Shown here in pieces: positions 1 to 6,216 of a DNA stretch of 14,762 nucleotides. The stretch spans positions 1 through 14,762 of the forward strand of contig JBKHXU010000126.1 in NCBI GenBank assembly GCA_046565865.1, in the 5' to 3' direction. Positions within the stretch are counted from its first letter, which is position 1. The number at the start of each line of letters is the position of its first letter. The position numbers and the translations under genes were made by a program. Below the pieces are notes generated by a model that was given only the letters and a program-made list of their open reading frames with translations, had not been told where the DNA came from and ran no database searches. Source of the stretch: JBKHXU01 sp046565865. GTDB lineage: Bacteria; Pseudomonadota; Gammaproteobacteria; Acidiferrobacterales; Sulfurifustaceae.

Positions 1-67
1 GTGGCCCCCACAACGCCAGAAACTAACGACGTATAGGCATTTTCGCTTTCGCCCGGCGTGCGGGTAG

Positions 68-84
68 TTGGCACAGCGGTTGCT
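68..84 (+). promoter_or_regulatory. Sigma-54 (RpoN) promoter of nirBD
   Basis: The sequence TTGGCACAGCGGTTGCT fits the RpoN -24/-12 consensus (YTGGCAC-N5-TTGCW), with GG and GC elements at the standard spacing. The -12 GC is at 82-83, so transcription should begin near 94-96, about 24 nt before the nirB ATG at 119. Promoters of this class need an activator; NtrC would be the expected one for a nitrite assimilation operon. No clear NtrC site is visible in the 67 bases available upstream, and the sites may lie outside the window. Confidence 0.82.
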
Positions 85-118
85 CTGGTGCGCATGGATT
101 CATCGGATTTTCTTGCGC

Positions 119-2554
119 ATGCGACAAAAATTGGTCTTGGTCGGCAATGGGATGGCCGGCATGCGGACGATCGAGGAATTACTCGAGATCGCTCCGGATT
201 TGTACGACATCACCGTCTTCGGCACCGAGCCGTGCGGCAACTATAACCGCATTCTGCTCTCCCCGGTCCTCGCCGGCGAAAAACGCTTCGCCGACATCAT
301 GCTGAACGACGAGGCGTGGTACGCCGCGCGCGGCATCACGCTGCACAAAGGCAAAACCGTCACCCGCATCGACCGCAAGCGTCGTATTGTGCATGCGGAC
401 GACGGCACCAGCGCCGCGTACGATCGGTTGCTGCTTGCGACCGGCTCCCACCCTTTTATTCTTCCGATTCCGGGACGGGATCTGCCGGGCGTACTGACGT
501 TCCGCGATATCAAAGACGTCGATGCCATGATCGCGGCCGCGGACCACTATCGCCATGCGGTCGTCATCGGCGGCGGCCTGCTCGGACTCGAGGCGGCCAA
601 CGGCCTCAAGCAGCGCGGAATGAACGTCACGGTCGTGCACCTGGTGCGGACATTGATGGAACGCCAGCTTGATGACACCGCCGGTAAGCTGCTGCAAAAG
701 AGTCTGGCGGCACGTGGCATCGAGTTCCTGCTCGGCGCCGAGACCGCCGAGATCCTCGGCAAGCAACGGGTGCAGGGCGTGCGCTTCAAGGACGGGCGCG
801 AGCTTACGGCCGATCTGGTGGTGATGGCCATTGGCATCCGTCCCAATGCCGATCTCGCCCGCGCCAGCGGTCTACAGTGCGACCGCGGTGTGCTGGTCGA
901 CGACACCCTGCAAACCTTCGATCCCAGCATCTACGCCGTCGGCGAATGCGTGCAGCACCGCGGCAAGGCCTATGGATTGGTGGCGCCGCTGTTCGAACAG
1001 GCCAAGGTTTGCGCCAACCATCTCGCACGCGCCGGCTACAAACGCTACAACGGTTCGCAGGTATCGACCCGGCTTAAGGTCACCGGCGTCGATGTGTTCT
1101 CCGCCGGCGATTTCAACGGCGACGCCACGACGGAGGAGATCGTCCTGAGCGATCCCGGTCGCGGCGTGTACAAGAAACTCGTGCTCAAGGAAAACCGCGT
1201 GCACGGCGCCGTTATGATCGGCGATACCGTCGACGGCGCTTGGTACTTCCAACTCCTGCGCGACGGCCAGGACGTCGGCGACATCCGCGACAAGCTGCTG
1301 CACGGTCGCGCCCATCTCGGCGACGCCGGCCGCAGCGGCCGCGACGCGACCGCGTCCATGACCGACGACATGGAGGTGTGCGGCTGCAACGGCGTGTGCA
1401 AGGGCACGATCGTCAAGGCGATCGTCGACAAGAAGCTGTTCACGCTCGAAGACGTGCGCGCACATACCAAGGCCTCCTCCTCGTGCGGCTCGTGCACCGG
1501 CTTAGTCGAGCAACTTCTGGCCGCGACGCTCGGCGGCGACTATTCGGCGGCGCCCAAGGCAAAGCCGCTATGCCGCTGCACCGAACGCACCCACGATGAG
1601 GTGCGCGCCGCGATCCGGGAACAACACCTGACCTCGATCCGTGCCGTCATGGACTCGCTGGAATGGAAGAGTCCCGACGGTTGCAACACCTGCCGTCCGG
1701 CACTCAACTACTACCTGCTCTCGACTTGGCCGGCCGAAACGCAAGACGACTACCAATCGCGCTTTATAAACGAGCGTGCGCACGCGAACATCCAGCGCGA
1801 CGGCTCCTATTCGGTCATCCCGCGCATCTGGGGCGGCGTGGTGACGCCGAAGGAACTGCACGCCATCGCCGCCGCGGCGGAGAAGTTCAACGTGCCCGAG
1901 GTGAAGATTACCGGCGGCCAACGCATCGATCTGCTCGGCGTACAGAAAGATCAGCTTCCGAAGATCTGGGGCGAGCTGAACAAGGCCGGCCTCGTCTCCG
2001 GCCATGCCTATGGAAAGGCGCTGCGCACGGTGAAAACCTGTGTCGGTTCGGAATGGTGTCGCTTCGGTGTGCAGAATTCGACGAAGCTCGGCATCGAGCT
2101 GGAAAAAATGTGCTGGGGCTCGTGGACGCCGCACAAGGTGAAGCTGGCCGTCTCCGGCTGTCCGCGCAACTGCGCCGAGGCGACGATCAAGGACTTCGGC
2201 GTGGTCGCCGTCGATTCCGGCTGGGAATTGCACGTCGGCGGCAACGGCGGTGTTAAGGTGCGCGCGACCGATTTGCTGTGCAAGGTGAAAACCGACGCCG
2301 AGGTCATGGAGTACTGTGGCGCGTACTTGCAGCTCTACCGCGAGGAGGCGCGCTATCTCGAGCGCACCGCGCCGTGGGTGGAGCGCGTGGGACTGACCTA
2401 CGTGAAACAACGCATCGTCGATGACGCGTCGGGCCGGCAGGCGTTGCACGCCCGCTTCCTTGAATCGCAACGCTACGCGCAGACCGATCCGTGGGCCGCG
2501 CGCGCGCAAGGAACCGATCGCCACGAGTTCGAACCGCTGGTACAGGTCGGGTGA
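119..2554 (+). CDS. nirB: NAD(P)H nitrite reductase, large subunit NirB
   Basis: Cytoplasmic siroheme enzyme reducing nitrite to ammonium with NAD(P)H, working with NirD. The 811-residue protein has the full family layout. An FAD/NAD pyridine-nucleotide oxidoreductase part has dinucleotide-binding motifs near residues 6-14 (VLVGNGMAG) and 148-157 (VVIGGGLLGL). A BFD-type [2Fe-2S] module has C421, C423, C456 and C459, and a second one has C485, C487, C522 and C525. A ferredoxin-like half domain lies around 555-625. The siroheme/[4Fe-4S] domain has C641-x5-C647 and C681-x3-C685. I chose the ATG at 119. An in-frame TTG at 68 would extend it by 17 residues, but that codon lies inside the sigma-54 promoter, and the FAD motif begins right after the ATG. 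No clear Shine-Dalgarno sequence is visible. nirD follows after 2 nt. All cofactor cysteines are present, so the enzyme should be active. Confidence 0.96.
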   Translation: MRQKLVLVGNGMAGMRTIEELLEIAPDLYDITVFGTEPCGNYNRILLSPVLAGEKRFADIMLNDEAWYAARGITLHKGKTVTRIDRKRRIVHADDGTSAAYDRLLLATGSHPFILPIPGRDLPGVLTFRDIKDVDAMIAAADHYRHAVVIGGGLLGLEAANGLKQRGMNVTVVHLVRTLMERQLDDTAGKLLQKSLAARGIEFLLGAETAEILGKQRVQGVRFKDGRELTADLVVMAIGIRPNADLARASGLQCDRGVLVDDTLQTFDPSIYAVGECVQHRGKAYGLVAPLFEQAKVCANHLARAGYKRYNGSQVSTRLKVTGVDVFSAGDFNGDATTEEIVLSDPGRGVYKKLVLKENRVHGAVMIGDTVDGAWYFQLLRDGQDVGDIRDKLLHGRAHLGDAGRSGRDATASMTDDMEVCGCNGVCKGTIVKAIVDKKLFTLEDVRAHTKASSSCGSCTGLVEQLLAATLGGDYSAAPKAKPLCRCTERTHDEVRAAIREQHLTSIRAVMDSLEWKSPDGCNTCRPALNYYLLSTWPAETQDDYQSRFINERAHANIQRDGSYSVIPRIWGGVVTPKELHAIAAAAEKFNVPEVKITGGQRIDLLGVQKDQLPKIWGELNKAGLVSGHAYGKALRTVKTCVGSEWCRFGVQNSTKLGIELEKMCWGSWTPHKVKLAVSGCPRNCAEATIKDFGVVAVDSGWELHVGGNGGVKVRATDLLCKVKTDAEVMEYCGAYLQLYREEARYLERTAPWVERVGLTYVKQRIVDDASGRQALHARFLESQRYAQTDPWAARAQGTDRHEFEPLVQVG

Positions 2555-2556
2555 CC

Positions 2557-2958
2557 ATGACGCAACGATTGAGTAACCGCGCGCCGGCAGCCGCCGACGC
2601 GCCGGAATGGATCGAAGTCGGCAAGCTCGACGACATCCCCCGTCTCGGCGCGCGCGTCGTGCGCACCGCGCGCGGCGACATCGCCGTGTTCCGCACCCTC
2701 GACGACGATGTGTTCGCCCTCGACGACCGCTGCCCGCACAAGGGCGGCCCGCTGTCGCAAGGCATCGTCTACGGCCGCAAGGTGGCGTGTCCGCTGCACA
2801 ACTGGAGCATACATCTCGATACCGGTGAAGCGGTGGCGCCGGACGAGGGTTGTACGGCGCGCTATCCCGTGCGGCTCGACGCGGGACGTATTTATCTCGC
2901 GTTGCAACCGCAGGGCAACGACACGCCTTGCGGCGCCCGTTCTACGCTCGCTACGTAG
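2557..2958 (+). CDS. nirD: NAD(P)H nitrite reductase, small subunit NirD (Rieske)
   Basis: Small subunit of the assimilatory nitrite reductase, a Rieske-type [2Fe-2S] domain protein of 133 residues, somewhat longer than the roughly 110 usual for NirD. The cluster motif is complete: C59-P-H61, then 16 residues, then C78-P-L-H81, inside the typical CPHKGGPLSQG and CPLHNW contexts. Some NirD proteins have lost these ligands; this one keeps all four, so it probably binds a real cluster. The extra length is a polar N-terminal segment (1-16) and a short tail after residue 118. The ATG at 2557 lies 2 nt after the nirB stop, so translation is probably coupled. A longer in-frame reading from 2491 would overlap the end of nirB and add only Arg-rich sequence, so it is rejected. 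Confidence 0.94.
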   Translation: MTQRLSNRAPAAADAPEWIEVGKLDDIPRLGARVVRTARGDIAVFRTLDDDVFALDDRCPHKGGPLSQGIVYGRKVACPLHNWSIHLDTGEAVAPDEGCTARYPVRLDAGRIYLALQPQGNDTPCGARSTLAT

Positions 2959-3040
2959 CAGCGATCAAAATATTACGCCGAAAGAACCGATGCGCCGCGC
3001 GTGCTCGCGCCGGTAGTGCGGAAGTTTGCGCGGGAAAAAA

Positions 3041-3514
3041 TTACGCCAAAATGCGCGCGATGAGCTTGTCTTCGAGCTCAATACGTACCGCGAGCTCTTC
3101 GCCCAAGCGCGATAGATCGGTTTCGAACGAGAGCGGTACCTCCCACTGCTCGCTGACGTCGTACTTGTCGTTGAAATCGAGCGCGACTTGGGTGGTATCG
3201 GCGATACGGGGGTAGAGCTTCTGCGCCAGCTCGGCGACGCCGCGGCGGCGCTCGGTGCCGTTGACCAGGCGGTCGTAGAGGCCGAAATGACCGGCGGCCA
3301 TGTAGTCGATGAGAATCTGGCAGAACTCTTGAATCAACTTCTTAGCGGGCTGGCGGTGGCGGTGGTCGCTAAGGGGATCGAGCCCCGCGAGGCGGCAATA
3401 CAGTGCCAACATTTCCGTGCGTTCGGCCACCATCGCGGACAATTGCTTTTGCGTTCCCTCGCGACGGTCGGCGGGCTTGGGGCCGCTGTGGTTCGATCGT
3501 TGGACGGTTTTCAT
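3041..3514 (-). CDS. rsd: Rsd/AlgQ-family anti-sigma-70 factor
   Basis: Protein of 157 residues, the same size as E. coli Rsd (158). Family landmarks are FCQILIDYMAAGHFGLYDR at 64-82, matching the FCQSLVDYLSAGHFSIYER region of Rsd, and LEDKLIARIL at 147-156 near the end. In the family, Rsd binds domain 4 of sigma-70 and lowers the amount of housekeeping holoenzyme in stationary phase; Pseudomonas AlgQ acts similarly and also affects alginate and siderophore genes. The start is supported by AGAGGA about 5 nt upstream. The gene lies downstream of ffh on the same strand (108 nt gap) but has its own strong promoter at 3543-3571, and it converges with nirD. The first 25 residues are polar and not conserved. 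E. coli rsd is not linked to ffh. Confidence 0.88.
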   Translation of the reverse strand: MKTVQRSNHSGPKPADRREGTQKQLSAMVAERTEMLALYCRLAGLDPLSDHRHRQPAKKLIQEFCQILIDYMAAGHFGLYDRLVNGTERRRGVAELAQKLYPRIADTTQVALDFNDKYDVSEQWEVPLSFETDLSRLGEELAVRIELEDKLIARILA

Positions 3515-3542
3515 TCTTCCTCTCCCGGACTACCGTGCAAGC

Positions 3543-3571
3543 ACTATAACCCTAGTACAGGCGTTTGTTAA
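3543..3571 (-). promoter_or_regulatory. Sigma-70 promoter of rsd
   Basis: On the minus strand TTAACA (3566-3571) is followed by a 17-nt spacer and TATAGT (3543-3548), each one base from consensus. Transcription would start near 3536, leaving a leader of about 22 nt that contains the Shine-Dalgarno sequence of rsd. An anti-sigma-70 gene driven by a sigma-70 promoter would be self-limiting. Confidence 0.7.
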
Positions 3572-3622
3572 AGCAATTTGTGCAGCATCGGCGATAACCG
3601 CGAATCAACAACCGCTAATCTG

Positions 3623-4978
3623 CTAAGGCATGCCGGGGAAGCGGCCCTTCATGGACTGCATCATCCGCTGCAACCCGCCGCCCTTGCGCATTTGCTTCAT
3701 GACACGCTGCATCTGATCGAACTGCTTGAGCAACCGATTGACCTCCTGCACCTCGGTACCGGAGCCTGCGGCGATGCGGCGCTTGCGCGAGCCGCGGATG
3801 ATGTCCGGGGTGCGGCGCTCGGCCGGCGTCATGGAATTAATGATGGCGACCAGGCGCTTCATCTGTTTGTCGTTGATTTGGTCCTTGGCGTTCGCCGGCA
3901 TCTGACCGGCACCGGGCAACTTGTCGAGCAGGCTCGCCACCCCACCCATTTTTTCCATTTGCTGCAACTGGTCGCGGAAGTCCTCAAGGTCGAAGTCCTT
4001 GCCCTTGCGGAGTTTCTGCGCGATTTTCTCCGCCTTGTCGCGGTCGGCGCTGCGGTGCGCCTCCTCCACCAAGGTCAGTACGTCGCCCATGCCGAGAATG
4101 CGCGACGCCAGGCGGTCCGGATGGAACGGCTCGAGCGCGTCGGTCGCCTCGCCGACACCGAGGAACTTGATCGGCTTGCCCGTCACCTCGCGCACCGATA
4201 GCGCCGCACCGCCGCGGGCGTCGCCGTCGGCCTTGGTCAAAATCACGCCGGTGAGCGGGAGCGCCTCGTTGAACGCGCGCGCGGCGTTGACGGCGTCCTG
4301 GCCGGCCATGCTGTCGACCACGAACAGCGTCTCGACCGGCTGGATCGCGGCGTGGATCGCCTTGATCTCGTCCATCATCTCGGCGTCCACGTGCAGCCGG
4401 CCGGCGGTGTCGATCAGCACCACGTCGATCACGCGCTTGCGCGCCGCATCGACCGCGGCCCGCGCGATGTCGACCGGTTTTTGCTTGGGATCGCTCTCCG
4501 CGAACTCGACCTCGACCGCGTGCGCGAGCTTGCGCAATTGATCGATCGCCGCCGGCCGATACACGTCGGCACTGGTGACCAACACGGTTTTTTGCTCGCG
4601 CGTACGCAGCATGCGCGCGAGCTTGGCCACGGTGGTCGTCTTGCCCGCGCCCTGGAGTCCTGCGAACAACACCACCGCCGGCGGTCGGGTCGCGAGATCG
4701 AGCCGGTTGTTGGCCGTCCCCATGAGCGCGACCAGCTCGTCGTGCACGATCTTGATCAGCGCCTGGCCCGGGGTCAGGCTGCCAATAACGTCTTGTCCGG
4801 CGGCGCGCGTGCGCACCCGCTCGATGAAGGTCTTCACTACCGGCAGCGCGACATCGGCCTCGAGCAACGCCAGGCGCACGTCGCGCAGGGCGTCGCGCAT
4901 ATTGTCGTCGGTGAGCCGGCCCTCGCCGCGCAACCGCTTGATCGTCTGCTGAAGTCGTTGGCTTAAATTATCGCACAT
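3623..4978 (-). CDS. ffh: Signal recognition particle GTPase Ffh
   Basis: Protein part of the signal recognition particle. It binds 4.5S RNA and the signal sequences of nascent membrane proteins and docks with FtsY. At 451 residues it matches the normal length (453 in E. coli). The N domain is at 1-95. The G domain has the P-loop GLQGAGKTTT (107-116), DTAGR (190-194), TKADGDARGG (248-257) and the closing GVGE (274-277). The methionine-rich M domain runs from about 330 to 451, with the RNA-binding stretch RGSRKRRIAAGSGTEVQEVN (395-414) and a final MMQSMKGRFPGMP. The ATG at 4978 gives the usual MxDNLSQRL start and has AAAGG 8 nt upstream. The reading frame stays open a further 243 codons upstream, but that is antisense to ypjD and not coding. 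rpsP often lies near ffh in gammaproteobacteria; here rsd follows. Confidence 0.98.
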   Translation of the reverse strand: MCDNLSQRLQQTIKRLRGEGRLTDDNMRDALRDVRLALLEADVALPVVKTFIERVRTRAAGQDVIGSLTPGQALIKIVHDELVALMGTANNRLDLATRPPAVVLFAGLQGAGKTTTVAKLARMLRTREQKTVLVTSADVYRPAAIDQLRKLAHAVEVEFAESDPKQKPVDIARAAVDAARKRVIDVVLIDTAGRLHVDAEMMDEIKAIHAAIQPVETLFVVDSMAGQDAVNAARAFNEALPLTGVILTKADGDARGGAALSVREVTGKPIKFLGVGEATDALEPFHPDRLASRILGMGDVLTLVEEAHRSADRDKAEKIAQKLRKGKDFDLEDFRDQLQQMEKMGGVASLLDKLPGAGQMPANAKDQINDKQMKRLVAIINSMTPAERRTPDIIRGSRKRRIAAGSGTEVQEVNRLLKQFDQMQRVMKQMRKGGGLQRMMQSMKGRFPGMP

Positions 4979-5068
4979 ACGTTTACCTTTCGCGTGCGCG
5001 CCGGTCCCGGCCGGTACCAGTCGCTCTTCTATGGGTGTTACAGCTATGCCATGATGCGCGCAGCTATT

Positions 5069-5878
5069 ATGACCAATCCCCTGCTGAATTTCCTCGCCGC
5101 CGCTCTGTATCTGGCCGCCGCCATCGTCATCGGCCGCGAGCTCTGGCGCGGGCAGGCGACGGCCGGGGCGAAACGGCTGGCGCTCATATTGACGCTCGGC
5201 GGCGTGGTGCTGCACGCGGCGCTGCTTTATACCAACGTGCGCGCCGTCGGCGGTCTCAACCTTGCGCTCGCCGGGGCCTTCGCCTCGGTCGCGTGGGTGG
5301 TGGCGGTACTTTACGCGCTCACGTCGCTGTCGCGACCGGTGGAGAATCTCGGCGTCATTGTCCTGCCGCTCACGGCGCTCACGGTGTTGATCGAATGGTG
5401 GTGGCCGAGCGCCGCCGGCACGCGTCTGTCGTCCGCGCCGCAGGCGCTGCACATTGTGATTTCGATTCTGGCCTACAGCTTGCTCTGTCTCGCCGCGGTC
5501 CAGAGCTTGATGCTGCTCGCGCAAGAGAACCAGTTGCGCAACAAACATACCCAAGGCTTCATCCGCGCGCTGCCGCCGATGCAGACGATGGAACAGATCA
5601 TGTTCCAAATGATTGGCCTCGGATTCGCGCTGCTGACGCTGACGCTTATTAGCGGCGTGTTCTTCTCCGAGCGAGTATTTGGCACACCGTTCGCCCTCAC
5701 GCATCACATCATCCTGGCGGCACTCGGCTGGGCGGTGTACGCCGCGCTCCTCATCGGCCGCTGGCGGCTCGGCTGGCGTGGGCGCACCGCCGTGCGCTGG
5801 ACGCTCGGCGGTTTCGCCTTGCTCGTGCTGGCGTACTTCGGCAGCAAGTTCGTGTTGCAGGTCGTGCTAGGTCGATAA
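5069..5878 (+). CDS. ypjD: YpjD-like inner-membrane protein, CcsA/cytochrome c assembly family
   Basis: Integral membrane protein of 269 residues (E. coli YpjD has 263) with about eight hydrophobic helices. It belongs to the CcsA/CcmC-like cytochrome c assembly family, whose better-known members handle heme. Helpful landmarks are LPPMQTMEQIMFQMIGLGF (168-186) and GWRGR...LAYFGSK near the C terminus, both close to E. coli YpjD, and histidines 49, 128 and 212 within or beside helices. The tryptophan-rich WWD heme motif of true CcsA is not evident. In E. coli ypjD likewise lies next to ffh and before yfjD. Three start codons are possible (5051, 5054, 5069), none with a clear Shine-Dalgarno sequence. 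I chose 5069 because MTNPLLNFL leads directly into the first helix and best fits the family length. The exact function is unsettled; recent work links YpjD to CorB/CorC-type magnesium transport. Confidence 0.86.
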   Translation: MTNPLLNFLAAALYLAAAIVIGRELWRGQATAGAKRLALILTLGGVVLHAALLYTNVRAVGGLNLALAGAFASVAWVVAVLYALTSLSRPVENLGVIVLPLTALTVLIEWWWPSAAGTRLSSAPQALHIVISILAYSLLCLAAVQSLMLLAQENQLRNKHTQGFIRALPPMQTMEQIMFQMIGLGFALLTLTLISGVFFSERVFGTPFALTHHIILAALGWAVYAALLIGRWRLGWRGRTAVRWTLGGFALLVLAYFGSKFVLQVVLGR

Positions 5879-5907
5879 CCGGCTCGGCGGGTGCCGCGCG
5901 GGCTCGG

Positions 5908-5936
5908 CTGACAAGCCCTGGGGTAGCCGGTATGAT
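5908..5936 (+). promoter_or_regulatory. Sigma-70 promoter of the transporter cassette
   Basis: CTGACA (5908-5913), a 17-nt spacer and TATGAT (5931-5936), each hexamer one mismatch from consensus. The expected start is near 5943, giving a leader of about 45 nt before the ATG at 5989. The -10 lies inside an inverted repeat (gccgg at 5926-5930, ccggc at 5939-5943) that could be an operator. This promoter indicates that the three genes downstream are expressed separately from ypjD. Confidence 0.65.
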
Positions 5937-5955
5937 CGCCGGCAACCAATAAGAC

Positions 5956-5970
5956 GCAAAAAGCTTTTGC
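5956..5970 (+). repeat. Inverted repeat in the leader of the transporter cassette
   Basis: GCAAAA-agc-TTTTGC, perfect 6-bp arms around a 3-nt centre, lies about 18 nt before the start codon at 5989, within the predicted 5' leader. It could be a protein-binding site or a weak RNA hairpin near the ribosome-binding region. No function can be assigned. Confidence 0.4.
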
Positions 5971-5988
5971 CTCGCCGCTTCGATCGTC

Positions 5989-6216
5989 ATGCCGACCGCC
6001 ACCGGTAAGCAGATCACCCGCGTCGCCGTTTTCGGCGCTGCCTCCGCCTTCTTCTACTTTCTGCTGTACCTGTATGAGATGCCTATCGTCGAATGGACCG
6101 GGCGTGGCGGCTGGTATTTCCTCGTACCGGTCGGCATCGCATTCGTGTTCTCGTTTGTGCACGGCAGCTTCACCTCCCGGTTCTGGGATCTCCTAGGCGT
6201 GAGAGCCAGACGCTAA
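5989..6216 (+). CDS. Small two-helix membrane protein upstream of TauE/SafE transporter
   Basis: A 75-residue protein with two predicted transmembrane segments, about residues 11-29 (VAVFGAASAFFYFLLYLYE) and 41-58 (GGWYFLVPVGIAFVFSFVHG). A conserved-looking, aromatic-rich end, FVHGSFTSRFWDLLGVRARR, finishes with positive charge that should stay cytoplasmic. It is not a signal peptide protein, because the second helix and the tail are as ordered as the first. The stop codon abuts the ATG of the TauE/SafE-USP gene at 6217 with no gap, so translation is almost certainly coupled. I recognise no named family with certainty. My best guess is an accessory subunit or chaperone of the transporter. No good Shine-Dalgarno sequence is visible ahead of the ATG. 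Confidence 0.8.
   Translation: MPTATGKQITRVAVFGAASAFFYFLLYLYEMPIVEWTGRGGWYFLVPVGIAFVFSFVHGSFTSRFWDLLGVRARR

Noticed and set aside
68..118. 17-codon N-terminal extension of NirB from a TTG at 68
   Set aside because: The TTG is part of the sigma-54 promoter and would lie upstream of the expected transcription start near 95; the FAD motif begins right after the ATG at 119.
2950..3010. Palindrome GCTACGTAGC at the nirD stop and GCGCG-tgct-CGCGC stem as a nirBD terminator
   Set aside because: The stems are short and not followed by a T run in either direction; there is not enough support to call a terminator between the convergent nirD and rsd genes.
4979..5068. Divergent promoters between ffh and ypjD
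   Set aside because: They must exist here or nearby, but no hexamer pair with acceptable spacing stood out on either strand, so none is annotated.
4979..5707. Open 243-codon extension upstream of ffh on the minus strand
   Set aside because: It is antisense to the ypjD-like gene, Arg/Gln/His rich as typical of shadow frames in GC-rich DNA, and Ffh has its normal start at 4978.
5881..5908. Direct repeat ggctcggc (5881-5888 and 5901-5908)
   Set aside because: It is short and made of common GC-rich words; no further copies were seen and no function is suggested.
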